The notes under the pieces were generated by a model. The model saw only the letters and a list, made by a program, of their open reading frames with translations. It did not search any database and had not been told where the DNA came from. From Streptomyces griseoflavus (lineage in GTDB: Bacteria; Actinomycetota; Actinomycetes; Streptomycetales; Streptomycetaceae), in assembly GCF_014649995.1 (NCBI RefSeq), contig NZ_BMUC01000004.1, positions 376,425 to 440,424 of the forward strand: a DNA stretch of 64,000 bases. Direction: 5' to 3'. Shown piece by piece: positions 32,803 to 41,390 of the stretch; position 1 is the first letter of the stretch; the number at the start of each line of letters is the position of its first letter. Position numbers and translations under genes: made by a program.

Positions 32803-34014
32803 ATGCAGGTGATCCAGTCGACCAAGCTCGCCAATGTCTGTTACGAGATCCGGGGTCCGGTGCTCGAGGAGGCGATGCGGCTCGAAGCGGCCGGTCACCG
32901 CATCCTCAAGCTGAACACCGGCAATCCGGCGGCGTTCGGCTTCGAGTGTCCGCCCGAGATCCTGGAGGACATCCTCCGCAACGTGTCGACGGCCCACGGC
33001 TACGGCGACGCGAAGGGGCTGCTGGCGGCACGCCGGGCGGTCGTCATGCACAACCAGACCCTCGGCATCGAGACCGACGTCGAGCACGTCTTCATCGGCA
33101 ACGGCGTGTCCGAGCTGATCGTGATGGCGATGCAGGGCCTGCTCGACGACGGCGACGAGGTGCTCGTCCCCGCGCCCGACTACCCGCTGTGGACGGCGGC
33201 CGTCTCACTCTCCGGCGGCACCGCGGTGCACTACCGCTGCGACGAGCAGTCCGACTGGATGCCGGACCTCGCCGACGTGGAGCGCAAGGTCACCGACCGC
33301 ACCAAGGCGATCGTCATCATCAACCCGAACAACCCGACCGGCGCCGTCTACGACGAGGCGGTCCTCAAGGGCCTGACCGACATCGCCCGCCGCCACAACC
33401 TGCTGGTCTGCTCCGACGAGATCTACGACAAGATCCTCTACGACGACGCCGAGCACATCCCCACCGCCTCCGTCGCCCCCGACCTGCTCACCCTCACCTT
33501 CAACGGCATGTCGAAGGCGTACCGGGTGGCCGGCTACCGGGTGGGCTGGATGTCGATCTCCGGTCCGCGCGCCCACGCCGACTCCTACATCGAGGGACTG
33601 ACGGTCCTGGCGAACATGCGTCTGTGCGCGAACATGCCGGGCCAGCACGGCGTGGTCGCGGCGCTCAGCGGACGCCAGACGATCAACGAGCTGGTCCTGC
33701 CCGGCGGGCGGCTGCGCGAGCAGCGGGACACGGCGTACGAGCTGCTGACCCAGATTCCGGGGGTGAGCTGCGTCAAGCCGAAGGGGGCGCTGTACCTCTT
33801 CCCCCGCCTCGACCCCGACGTCTTCAAGATCAAGGACGACCGCCGCATGGTCCTGGACCTGCTGCGCCGCGAGAAGATCATGGTCGTCCAGGGCACCGGC
33901 TTCAACTGGCCGGAACCGGACCACTTCCGGATCGTCACCCTGCCGTCGGTCACCGATCTGCGGGACGCGATGGGCCGTATCGGCCGCTTCCTGGACGGGT
34001 ACGGCCAGCCCTGA
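32803..34014 (+). CDS. Class I aminotransferase, AlaA-like (glutamate-pyruvate type)
   Basis: 403 aa. It starts MQVIQSTKLANVCYEIRGPV, as in bacterial AlaA. PLP-binding residues are Asn in INPNNPTGAVY, Asp/Tyr in CSDEIYDKILYD, Lys in TFNGMSKAYRVAGYRVGW and the substrate-binding Arg near DHFRIVTLP. The likely reaction is pyruvate + glutamate to alanine + 2-oxoglutarate in the cytoplasm. No operon partner is evident. Confidence 0.94.
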   Translation: MQVIQSTKLANVCYEIRGPVLEEAMRLEAAGHRILKLNTGNPAAFGFECPPEILEDILRNVSTAHGYGDAKGLLAARRAVVMHNQTLGIETDVEHVFIGNGVSELIVMAMQGLLDDGDEVLVPAPDYPLWTAAVSLSGGTAVHYRCDEQSDWMPDLADVERKVTDRTKAIVIINPNNPTGAVYDEAVLKGLTDIARRHNLLVCSDEIYDKILYDDAEHIPTASVAPDLLTLTFNGMSKAYRVAGYRVGWMSISGPRAHADSYIEGLTVLANMRLCANMPGQHGVVAALSGRQTINELVLPGGRLREQRDTAYELLTQIPGVSCVKPKGALYLFPRLDPDVFKIKDDRRMVLDLLRREKIMVVQGTGFNWPEPDHFRIVTLPSVTDLRDAMGRIGRFLDGYGQP

Positions 34015-34107
34015 CAACCGGTGACACCTGTCTGATCTTGTGGACGACTCAACTTTAGACCGAATCCAAGCTAGGATGGCTTCCTGTCAGCACCCAGGAG
34101 GCCATCC

Positions 34108-34530
34108 ATGTACGAGCCGATACGTGACAAGTCGGTCCACAGCACGATGGCCGGCACCCCCCACGACTTCCCCCACCGTTCCCGCGAGGAAGAGCTGGAC
34201 ATCCAGCTCGCGGGTCATCTCGCCGCGCTGCTCGCCGTCACCGACGAGCTCCGCACGGCGGCGCCCTCGGCCGGTCTGGACACCGCCGCCGAGCGGCTCA
34301 CCGAGCAGGTATCCCGCCTGCGGGGAGGACGTACGCCGGCCCGCGTGCCCGCGAGGACCACGGGCCGCGAGCCGAACGCGGCGGCGCTGCACCGGCGCGC
34401 CCACGCCCTCGCGGGCCGCGCCCTGGTCGTCGCCGCGTCCCGCGCCGACACCGCGGTCGCGATCCTCGCCGCCGAACAGATGGACGTCCACGCCGCGGCC
34501 CTCCAGCCGCGCGCCCTCGCGTCCCGCTGA
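34108..34530 (+). CDS. Small conserved Streptomyces protein (SCO4983-like)
   Basis: 140 aa with GGAGG before the ATG. It is all-helical in character: EEELDIQLAGHLAALLAVTDELRTA, TAAERLTEQVSRL, HRRAHALAGRALVVAASRADTAVAILAAEQMDVHAAAL. There is no signal peptide or known catalytic motif. From memory it resembles a family named after S. coelicolor SCO4983. Upstream is an AT-richer stretch with TAGGAT at 34072-34077 that may be its -10 box. Function unknown. Confidence 0.82.
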   Translation: MYEPIRDKSVHSTMAGTPHDFPHRSREEELDIQLAGHLAALLAVTDELRTAAPSAGLDTAAERLTEQVSRLRGGRTPARVPARTTGREPNAAALHRRAHALAGRALVVAASRADTAVAILAAEQMDVHAAALQPRALASR

Positions 34531-34794
34531 GCCCTCCGGGCTCCCCCTACGGCCCCGGTCCGCGCGCAACCGCAGCGACGCGCGGACCGGGCGCCCCGCA
34601 CGTCCACCGGCGCGCGCCGTCGCCCCGGCAGCGGTGCCGTCCGGGCACGCCGGAACCTCCCGTCGGACCTCGTCGAAGGCCCGCGGGCCGGTCCCCATGG
34701 CCCGGAGGTGACGCGGACCCCCTCGTGAGACTGGCTGGTTCCGGCCGGTGACGGGTGGCGCCCGGGGCGGATTCGCCCAGCCGGCGCGCCACGG

Positions 34795-35532
34795 TCATGG
34801 GGCCGGGAGCCCGGACCGCCCGTGACGGTCGAGGACCGGCGCCAGATAGGGCACCTGGCGGCCCGTCAGGTCCGTGGCGGCGCCGGCCAGGACGATGCGG
34901 TCCAGCTCCGGTTCCCGTCCGAGGGCTCGCTCGGCCGACGTGAGGATCCCGAAGCGCTCGTACAGCCACGGGGCCGGCCGGGGCGGGGCCCTGAAGAGCA
35001 CGCCCACGCTGCCGTTCTCGCCCCGGGTCACCTGCCAGAGCGTCAGCCGGTCGTCCGGCAGGTCGATGCCCGTCTCCTCGGCCAGCTCCCGGGCCGCGTG
35101 GCGGCGCAGGACGTCCGGGTCGAGGAGTTCACCCTCCGGTGGGGGTTCGACCGAGCCGCCGGGAAGCTGCCAGCGGCCCGGTGAGGTCGTCCAGGGGGCC
35201 ATCCGTCCGACCAGAAGCCGTCCGTCCGTGGACGGCTGGGCGACGGCGACGAACAGGGACGGCAGCCGTACCCCCGCTCCGGGCACCCGGCGCAGGACGT
35301 AGTACCGGTACGTGGCCCGTACCCAGTTCAGCACGAGGACCCGCGGCTCCTCCCGTTCCACGGCGGTGCAGCCGGCGACCGGACCGTCGAACAGCGTCGG
35401 GTTGGCGTGGACGGCCGCTGCCCAGGCGGCGTCCATGGCCCGCCGGTCCTCGGGCGACAGCCGGAACGGCGGCTCCTCGACCAGGCGCAGGCGGTCGACG
35501 TCGAAGAGGTCGACGCCCCGTGGCCGTGTCAC
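34795..35532 (-). CDS. Nudix hydrolase
   Basis: 245 aa from GTG 35532, which overlaps the upstream stop as GTGA; this decides the start over a longer open frame. The N-terminal 100 residues are non-Nudix. The box is GGSVEPPPEGEL followed by RRHAARELAEETGIDL, with about six extra residues between the Gly and the REL-EE-TG parts compared with the consensus. The catalytic Glu residues are present. It would hydrolyse a nucleoside diphosphate linked to another group; the substrate is unknown. Confidence 0.85.
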   Translation of the reverse strand: MTRPRGVDLFDVDRLRLVEEPPFRLSPEDRRAMDAAWAAAVHANPTLFDGPVAGCTAVEREEPRVLVLNWVRATYRYYVLRRVPGAGVRLPSLFVAVAQPSTDGRLLVGRMAPWTTSPGRWQLPGGSVEPPPEGELLDPDVLRRHAARELAEETGIDLPDDRLTLWQVTRGENGSVGVLFRAPPRPAPWLYERFGILTSAERALGREPELDRIVLAGAATDLTGRQVPYLAPVLDRHGRSGLPAP

Positions 35533-35750
35533 GCTGCGGAGGCCGGCTCGAAGGGCGTGACGAAGGAGGTCCGGGGCCGGGCCGCGCCATCGGGGAGCGG
35601 GCCGTGGGTGATCCGGACGTCGCGGACGGGCGCGGGACCGGTGTGCGCCTCGCACCCCTTGGGGCAGTCGCCTCCGCCCCCGTCGCCGGAGGTGCTCCGG
35701 CGCCTGACGGGAGCGGTCAGGTCGATTCCGCTGTTCGCCGTCCCGGTCAT
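35529..35750 (-). CDS. Short DUF397-like protein
   Basis: 73 aa from ATG 35750 with GGAGGAG just upstream. The pattern RRRSTSGDGGGGDCPKGC ... APVRDVRITHGP ... SFVTPF resembles DUF397 (W-KSSYSGG-GxCVEVA, VRDSKxPxGP, WxxFV), although the first Trp is absent. DUF397 proteins usually accompany XRE regulators in Streptomyces, but none is nearby. The stop overlaps the Nudix GTG start, so the two are coupled. Confidence 0.6.
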   Translation of the reverse strand: MTGTANSGIDLTAPVRRRSTSGDGGGGDCPKGCEAHTGPAPVRDVRITHGPLPDGAARPRTSFVTPFEPASAA

Positions 35751-36032
35751 TCTCCTCCGCCTTCTCGATCGGGGGGGCGCCTCCCCAGGCAGTGCGGCGG
35801 CCCCGGGCGATCGTATGCCTCGCCGAATTCTGCTTCCCGGACGGCCGGTCGGCCGTGACGGTAATTCCCGGCCCGCCGGCGGCTCCGCCTGCTAGATTCA
35901 GCGACCGTCGTGCAGTGCTCAGTGCTGCGAACCGAGGAGGTGAGTCCGATCAACGCTGTGACAGGTCGGGGCTCCCTCCCGTGCATGGCCTAGGGAGCGC
36001 CCGCGGAGGCATCCCGAAAGGCCCTCAAAGCT

Positions 36033-36764
36033 ATGCGCTTCACCTCCCGCACGTCGTCCGACGGCGTGTCCGAGCACCTCTTCACCCTCGGTGAGATCCC
36101 CGGCGTGCTGTGGACGCCGGAAGGCGCCACCGGCACGCGCCCCCTGATCCTGATCGGGCACGGCGGCGGCCGGCACAAGAAGGCCCCCGGCGTCCTGTTC
36201 CGCGCCCGTCGCTTCGTGTCCGCGTGCGGTTTCGCGGTCGCGGCGGTGGATGTGCCGGCCCACGGCGACCGGCCCAAGGACGAGGAGCTGGACCGGATCG
36301 CCACCGCGAACCAGGCCCGCGTGGCGGCCGGCGAGGAACTCGCTCCGCTGATCGCCGGATTCCAGGCGCTCGTCGCCCGCCGGACCGTCCCCGAGTGGCG
36401 GAAGGTCCTGGACGCCCTCCAGGAGCTCGACCACGTCGGCCCCGGCCCGGTGGGCTACTGGGGCGTGTCGCTGGGCTGCGGCCTCGGTGTCCCCTTCGTC
36501 GCCGACGAGCCGCGGGTCCGGGCGGCGGTGCTGGGCCTGGGCGGAGCGCTCGGCACGGCCGAGGCCGCCGCGCGGATCACCGTGCCGGTGGAGTTCCTGG
36601 TCCAGTGGGACGACGAACGGGTGCCGCGCTCCCAGAGCCTGGCCCTGTTCGACGCCTTCTCCTCGGCCGAGAAGACCCTGCACGCCAACCCCGGCGCACA
36701 CGCCGAGATCCCGGCCCACGAACTGGACAGCAGCGTACGGTTCTTCGCCCGGCACCTCGCCTGA
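36033..36764 (+). CDS. Alpha/beta hydrolase, dienelactone-hydrolase-like
   Basis: 243 aa. The strand and oxyanion area is RPLILIGHGGGRHKK; the nucleophile elbow is GYWGVSLGCGLGVP; the acid lies in EFLVQWDDERVP; the His in NPGAHAEIPAHE. This fits a cytoplasmic hydrolase of the DLH type; the substrate is unknown. A plausible ribosome site is GAAAGG. About 280 bp upstream (35751-36032) shows no convincing gene; TAGATT at 35893-35898 may be a -10 box. Confidence 0.88.
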   Translation: MRFTSRTSSDGVSEHLFTLGEIPGVLWTPEGATGTRPLILIGHGGGRHKKAPGVLFRARRFVSACGFAVAAVDVPAHGDRPKDEELDRIATANQARVAAGEELAPLIAGFQALVARRTVPEWRKVLDALQELDHVGPGPVGYWGVSLGCGLGVPFVADEPRVRAAVLGLGGALGTAEAAARITVPVEFLVQWDDERVPRSQSLALFDAFSSAEKTLHANPGAHAEIPAHELDSSVRFFARHLA

Positions 36765-37139
36765 CGCCACCGGCCGAGGCCCCCGGCACGGCCCGCGCGG
36801 CCCGCACCCCGCCGACGCCGGGGACGGTCGGGGCGCCCGCACCACGGGACGGAAGGGCAACGGCCGAGCGCTCCGGCCGACGGTGGGCGTCGGCCGGAGC
36901 GCTCGGTCGTCCCCCGGCACGTTCGTGAGCCCTCTGGGTGGGCCGTGCCGGAGGGGCGGGGTGGGTCGGCCGCCGCCGGGTTCCGTCGGGGCGGACGGAG
37001 GGGGCGGCGGCCGGCCCGGTACCCCGTACGCCGTTGTACGGGGCCCGCCGGTGTGTTCCGCGGCCGGTCGTGGCGTGACGATCGCTGGTCAGGGCATCCT
37101 CAAACCGAGAACCGACCGGCCGCGGGGTCTGTGCGGGCG
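36765..37139. other. Intergenic region with the hydrolase terminator
   Basis: 375 bp between convergent genes. Apart from the terminator hairpin at 36864-36906 I see no gene or repeat in it; short open frames here have poor codon bias. Confidence 0.6.
36864..36906 (+). terminator. Long hairpin terminator
   Basis: A perfect 18-bp stem (CCGAGCGCTCCGGCCGAC and its complement) around a 7-base loop, 100 bp after the hydrolase stop and 234 bp before the convergent PEPCK stop. It could serve both directions. Confidence 0.82.
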
Positions 37140-38960
37140 TCAGCCCAGGCGCTGCACCAGCGCGTCGTACTGGTCCCACAGCTCCTTGGGCGTGTGGTCA
37201 CCGAAGGTGTTGAGGTGCTCGGGGACCAGGGCGGCCTCCTCGCGCCACACCTCCTTGTCGACGGTGAGCAGGAAGTCCAGGTCGGCGTCGGAGAGGTCCA
37301 GCCCGTCGGTGTCCAGGGCGGCCTTGGCCGGGAGCACCCCGATGGGGGTCTCGACGCCCTCCGCCTTGCCGTCCAGGCGCTCCACGATCCACTTCAGGAC
37401 GCGGGAGTTCTCACCGAAGCCGGGCCAGACGAACCTGCCCTCGTCGTCCTTGCGGAACCAGTTGACGTAGTAGATCTTCGGCAGCTTGGACTGGTCCTTG
37501 TCCTTGGCCACGTCGATCCAGTGCGCCATGTAGTCGCCCATGTTGTAGCCGCAGAACGGCAGCATGGCGAACGGGTCGCGGCGCAGCTCGCCGACCTTGC
37601 CCTCGGCGGCGGCGGTCGTCTCGGAGGCCACGTTGGCGCCGAGGAAGACGCCGTGGTTCCAGTCGAAGGACTCCGTGACCAGCGGTACGGCGCTGGCGCG
37701 GCGCCCGCCGAAGAGGATCGCGGAGATCGGCACGCCCTTGGGGTCCTCCCACTCCGGCGCGATGATCGGGCACTGCGCGGCGGGGGTGGTGAAGCGGGCG
37801 TTGGGGTGGGCGGCGGGCGTACCGGACCCGGGCGTCCAGTCGTTGCCCTTCCAGTCGGTGAGGTGGGCCGGGGTCTCCTCCGTCATGCCCTCCCACCACA
37901 CGTCGTTGTCGTCGGTGAGGGCGACGTTGGTGAAGACCGAGTTGCCCCACAGCGTCTTCATGGCGTTGGCGTTGGTGTGCTCGCCGGTGCCGGGGGCGAC
38001 ACCGAAGAAGCCGGCCTCGGGGTTGATGGCGTACAGGCGGCCGTCCTCGCCGAAGCGCATCCAGGCGATGTCGTCGCCGATCGTCTCGACCGTCCAGCCG
38101 GAGATCGTGGGCTCCAGCATGGCGAGGTTGGTCTTGCCGCAGGCGGAGGGGAAGGCGGCGGCGACGTACTTGGACTCTCCGTGCGGCGGGGTGAGCTTCA
38201 GGATGAGCATGTGCTCGGCCAGCCAGCCCTCGTCGCGGGCCATGACGGAGGCGATGCGCAGCGCGTAGCACTTCTTGCCGAGCAGGGCGTTGCCGCCGTA
38301 GCCGGAGCCGTAGGACCAGATCTCGCGGTCCTCGGGGAAGTGGGAGATGTACTTGGTCCGGTTGCAGGGCCAGGGGACGTCCTCCTGGCCGGGCTCCAGC
38401 GGGGCGCCGACCGAGTGCACGGCCTTGACGAAGAAGCCGTCGGAGCCGAGCTCGTCCAGGACCGGGCGGCCCATGCGGGTCATGGTGCGCATGGACACGG
38501 CGACGTACGCGGAGTCGGTGATCTCGACGCCGATGGCGGACAGCGGCGAGCCGAGGGGGCCCATGCAGAAGGGCACGACGTACATGGTGCGGCCCTTCAT
38601 GGAGCCGCGGAAGACGCCCTCGTCCCCCTGGAAGACGTCCCGCATCTCGGCGGGGGCCTTCCAGTGGTTGGTCGGGCCGGCGTCCTCCTCCTTCTCGGAG
38701 CAGATGAACGTCCGGTCCTCGACGCGGGCGACGTCGGTGGGGTCGGAGGCCGCGTAGTAGGAGTTGGGGCGCTTGATCGGGTCGAGTTTCCTGAAGGTGC
38801 CCTTGGCCACGAGCTCCTCGCACAGGCGCTCGTACTCGGCTTCCGAGCCGTCGCACCAGACCACGTTGTCCGGCTGGGTGAGCTCTGCGATCTCGTCGAC
38901 CCAGGAGATCAGTCCCTGGTGGGTGGTGGGGACGCCGGGTTCCGCGATGTCGCGCGCCAC
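37140..38960 (-). CDS. pckG: Phosphoenolpyruvate carboxykinase (GTP)
   Basis: 606 aa from GTG 38960 with TTAGGAG 5-6 nt upstream; an in-frame ATG farther up (39047) has no such site and gives a non-homologous leader. It has the GTP-type kinase loop [13 protein letters not shown], metal and substrate residues around [18 protein letters not shown], and the conserved [18 protein letters not shown] and [11 protein letters not shown] segments. It converts oxaloacetate + GTP to PEP for gluconeogenesis and anaplerosis. It is a single gene. Confidence 0.97.
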   Translation of the reverse strand: MARDIAEPGVPTTHQGLISWVDEIAELTQPDNVVWCDGSEAEYERLCEELVAKGTFRKLDPIKRPNSYYAASDPTDVARVEDRTFICSEKEEDAGPTNHWKAPAEMRDVFQGDEGVFRGSMKGRTMYVVPFCMGPLGSPLSAIGVEITDSAYVAVSMRTMTRMGRPVLDELGSDGFFVKAVHSVGAPLEPGQEDVPWPCNRTKYISHFPEDREIWSYGSGYGGNALLGKKCYALRIASVMARDEGWLAEHMLILKLTPPHGESKYVAAAFPSACGKTNLAMLEPTISGWTVETIGDDIAWMRFGEDGRLYAINPEAGFFGVAPGTGEHTNANAMKTLWGNSVFTNVALTDDNDVWWEGMTEETPAHLTDWKGNDWTPGSGTPAAHPNARFTTPAAQCPIIAPEWEDPKGVPISAILFGGRRASAVPLVTESFDWNHGVFLGANVASETTAAAEGKVGELRRDPFAMLPFCGYNMGDYMAHWIDVAKDKDQSKLPKIYYVNWFRKDDEGRFVWPGFGENSRVLKWIVERLDGKAEGVETPIGVLPAKAALDTDGLDLSDADLDFLLTVDKEVWREEAALVPEHLNTFGDHTPKELWDQYDALVQRLG

Positions 38961-39287
38961 GTTTGCTCCTAAATGAGGGGTTTTTTGTTTGGAGGCCCCG
39001 TGGGGGCTGCGACCCGGATGCTGCACGGTGGTGCGCTGCGCGCTCATCCGGTGTCGACCGCACTCATTTGATCATCCGATGCGAGCGCCCATCTGTCCAG
39101 AGGGCCGCACAGGTGAGCAACGTGACGCTGACCACGGCCTTTCGCGGAGCTTTACCTCCCCGTTGGGCAGACCTGAATATTTCTTTGCGTGACATGCCGC
39201 CCGGTCGGGGTGAGATGATGGCCACTCCACTCCGTCATGTCGCCACCGCGATCCGTAACTTACGGTTCCGTAGGTACGATGCGTGAC
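38961..39287. other. Divergent intergenic region, PEPCK / hemolysin III
   Basis: 327 bp without a gene. The PEPCK leader has a run of T/A (aggggttttttgttt, 38975-38989). An AT-richer segment at about 39172-39190 may contain the PEPCK promoter. The operator and -10 of the rightward gene lie at 39253-39280. Confidence 0.55.
39253..39280 (+). promoter_or_regulatory. Operator/promoter of the hemolysin III-family gene
   Basis: Three half-sites overlap: CCGTAA c TTACGG (39253-39265) and ACTTACGG tt CCGTAGGT (39258-39275, 7 of 8 pairs). TACGAT at 39275-39280 is a good -10 box, placing the transcript start at about 39287 and making the ATG at 39288 leaderless. A TetR-type repressor is the likely binder (inference). 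Confidence 0.65.
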
Positions 39288-39992
39288 ATGACTGCGTTCG
39301 CCCCCGACGCCCCCGCGGATCCGCCGGCCGACGGCCACGGCCCGGTGGCGACCTCTCTGCCCCACCCCGTCAAACCCAAGCTGCGCGGCTGGCTTCACCT
39401 GGGCATGTTCCCCGCCGCCCTGGTGGCCGGGCTGGTGCTCACCGCCTTCGCCGACTCGCCCCGGGGCCGCCTCGCCTGCGGTGTCTACGCGCTGACGGCC
39501 TGCCTCCTGTTCGGCGTGAGCGCGCTGTACCACCGGGGCAACTGGAGCCCCCGCATGGACGGCGTGCTGCGCCGCCTGGACCACGCCAACATCTTCCTGA
39601 TCATCGCGGGCACCTACACCCCGCTGACCATCCTGCTGCTGCCCGAGTCCAAGGGACGGTGGCTGCTCTGGGGGATCTGGGCGGCGGCCGTCGCCGGGAT
39701 ACTCTTCCGGGTCTTCTGGGTCGGCGCCCCCCGCTGGCTGTACACGCCCTGCTACATCGCGATGGGCTGGGCGGCCGTCTTCTTCCTCCCGGACTTCATG
39801 CGCGCCGGCGGTGTCGCCGTGCTCGTCCTGGTGATCGTGGGCGGCGTGCTCTACAGCGTCGGCGGGATCATCTACGGCCTGAAGCGGCCCAACCCGTCCC
39901 CTCGCTGGTTCGGCTTCCACGAGGTGTTCCACTCGTTCACCCTGGCCGCCTTCATCGCCCACTACGTGGGGATCTCCCTGGTGGCGTACTAG
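39288..39992 (+). CDS. Hemolysin III / PAQR-family membrane protein
   Basis: 234 aa from ATG 39288, probably leaderless; ATG 39279 is the alternative. About seven hydrophobic helices. The family's conserved residues are in FGVSALYHRGNWSPR, LRRLDHANIFLIIAGTYTP and GFHEVFHSFTLAAFIAHY, whose Asp and His residues form the metal site. Bacterial members relate to PAQR receptors and are thought to act on lipids; their 'hemolysin' name is historical. It is followed by an intrinsic terminator. Confidence 0.93.
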   Translation: MTAFAPDAPADPPADGHGPVATSLPHPVKPKLRGWLHLGMFPAALVAGLVLTAFADSPRGRLACGVYALTACLLFGVSALYHRGNWSPRMDGVLRRLDHANIFLIIAGTYTPLTILLLPESKGRWLLWGIWAAAVAGILFRVFWVGAPRWLYTPCYIAMGWAAVFFLPDFMRAGGVAVLVLVIVGGVLYSVGGIIYGLKRPNPSPRWFGFHEVFHSFTLAAFIAHYVGISLVAY

Positions 39993-40020
39993 CACGCACG
40001 GGGGCCACCCGCACCCCGAC

Positions 40021-40051
40021 GGGCCGCGGCATCGACGCCGCGGCCCTTTTT
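40021..40051 (+). terminator. Intrinsic terminator of the hemolysin III gene
   Basis: GGGCCGCGGC (40021-40030) pairs perfectly with GCCGCGGCCC (40037-40046) around ATCGAC and is followed by TTTTT. It lies 29 bp after the stop codon. Confidence 0.95.
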
Positions 40052-40103
40052 CACCGCCGCGGGCCGGGGCGGTCGCACAGGGACCACCACCGAGGCCGAT
40101 GGC

Positions 40104-40522
40104 AAGGAGGACATCGTCCTCACGGACGAGTACGACCGGCTGCTGCGCGCGGAACTCACCGCCCGGCCCGCCGACGAGCCCTGGCCGGCCTCGCTCCGGT
40201 ACGTGCTGCGCAGGGCCGTCGGTCTCGCGCTGGCCGAGCAGCCCGAGGTGACCCTGCTGCGGGCGCGCCTGCTGGCCGAGGTGCCCGCGGTGCGCTCCCG
40301 GATGCTGGAGAGCCTTTCGGCCACCGGCCGTCCGATCGCCGAGGCCGTCGCCGTACGGACCGGGCTCGACCCGGACGGGCTGGAGGTGCGGGTCTGCGCG
40401 ATGTCCCTGGCCGGCGGCCTGCTGGAGGCCTCGCGGTACTGGGCCACGGCCGCGGCGACGACCTCGCCGACCTCGTCGACCGCGCCCTCGACGTGTTCGA
40501 GCACGGCCTGCCCACCGCGTAA
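40104..40522 (+). pseudogene. TetR-family regulator remnant (no HTH, frameshift)
   Basis: The frame starting GKEDIVLTDEYDRLL matches the end of a TetR DNA-binding domain, where such a motif follows the recognition helix. It then continues as a normal ligand-binding domain to EASRYW. The rest of the domain (GDDLADLVDRALDVFEHGLPTA, stop at 40522) is in the frame one base earlier, so a base appears lost at about 40445-40452. Only 52 bp separate this from the upstream terminator, too little for the missing ~45-residue HTH. The first frame runs on in phase into the next gene without a stop. Confidence 0.8.
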
Positions 40523-40562
40523 TCCTGAGGCGGCGGACCCCGGACATGACATCCTTGGCCGG

Positions 40563-41294
40563 GTGAACGGTCCCGAAATCCATGTCGAGTTCGCCCCAGG
40601 ACTGCTGCTCTTCGTGCCCCGGGCACGGCCCACCGGTGCCCTGAAGGCCGCCACCGACGGCGTCTCCACCCTGGGCCACGTCGTCGAGTCCCTCGGCGTC
40701 CCCCTGACCGAGGTGGGCACGCTGCTCGTGGACGGCCGCGAGGTGCCGGCCGGACACGTCCCGGCCGCGGGCGAGTCGGTGACCGTGCGCCCGCACGCCC
40801 ACCCCCAGCGGGTGCCCGGCGCTCCCCTGCGGTTCCTCCTCGACGTGCACCTGGGCACGCTCGCGCGCCGGCTGCGGCTGCTGGGCGTGGACACGGCGTA
40901 CGAGTCGACGGACATCGGTGATCCGGCGCTCGCCGCACGGTCGGCGGCGGAGCGGCGGGTCATGCTCAGCCGCGACCGGGGGCTGCTGCGGCGCCGCGAA
41001 CTGTGGGCGGGCGCGTTCGTCTACAGCACCCAGCCGGAGGAACAACTCCAGTACGTGCTCGACCGGTTCGATCCCGAACTGCGGCCGTGGACGCGGTGCA
41101 CCGCCTGCAACGGGCTGCTGCGCGAGGCCGGCAAGGAGGAGGTCGCCGACCAGTTGCGGGGCGGCACCCACCGGAACTACGACGTGTTCGCGCAGTGCTC
41201 CGACTGCGGTCGCGCCTACTGGAAGGGCGCACACCACGAGCAGCTGGTCGCCATCGTGGAGCGAGCCGTCGCCTCGCGCCCCGAGCGGGACTGA
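40563..41294 (+). CDS. Mut7-C RNase domain protein with N-terminal ubiquitin-like domain
   Basis: 243 aa from GTG 40563. CATCCT at 40550-40555 could be a -10 box giving a leaderless transcript. Residues 1-80 are a ThiS/MoaD-like (Mut7-C ubiquitin) domain. Residues about 85-235 are the Mut7-C PIN-like domain: FLLDVHLGTLARRLRLLG, acidic residues in STDIGDPALAA and LSRDRGLLRRR, and a zinc ribbon CTACNGLL and CSDCGRAYWKG. It probably acts on RNA. It is transcribed alone and is convergent with the oxidase operon. Confidence 0.9.
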   Translation: MNGPEIHVEFAPGLLLFVPRARPTGALKAATDGVSTLGHVVESLGVPLTEVGTLLVDGREVPAGHVPAAGESVTVRPHAHPQRVPGAPLRFLLDVHLGTLARRLRLLGVDTAYESTDIGDPALAARSAAERRVMLSRDRGLLRRRELWAGAFVYSTQPEEQLQYVLDRFDPELRPWTRCTACNGLLREAGKEEVADQLRGGTHRNYDVFAQCSDCGRAYWKGAHHEQLVAIVERAVASRPERD

Positions 41295-41329
41295 AGCCGT
41301 TCGCTCCGCCGGTGCACGGCGCGCCGGGC

Positions 41330-41369
41330 GGGGACCGCGGGGTCCGTCGTGGCCGGCCCCGCGGTCCCC
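41330..41369. terminator. Bidirectional terminator between Mut7-C and oxidase genes
   Basis: GGGGACCGCGGGG (41330-41342) and CCCCGCGGTCCCC (41357-41369) form a perfect 13-bp stem with a 14-base loop, between two convergent stops at 41294 and 41391. Confidence 0.85.
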
Positions 41370-41390
41370 GCGCCCCGTCGGGGGCGCTCC

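Noticed and set aside
35747-35986. Short minus-strand frame whose stop overlaps the DUF397-like start (ATGA)
   Set aside because: Third-position GC is poor and the product shows no recognisable pattern; more likely leader DNA.
38961-39047. Longer PEPCK N-terminus starting at ATG 39047
   Set aside because: The GTG at 38960 has a strong TTAGGAG site and gives the normal family length; the added residues resemble no PEPCK.
40203-41294. A TetR-Mut7-C fusion protein
   Set aside because: The join region is out-of-frame TetR sequence (TTSPTSSTAPSTCSST). The proper TetR end is in another frame, and Mut7-C has its own GTG start.
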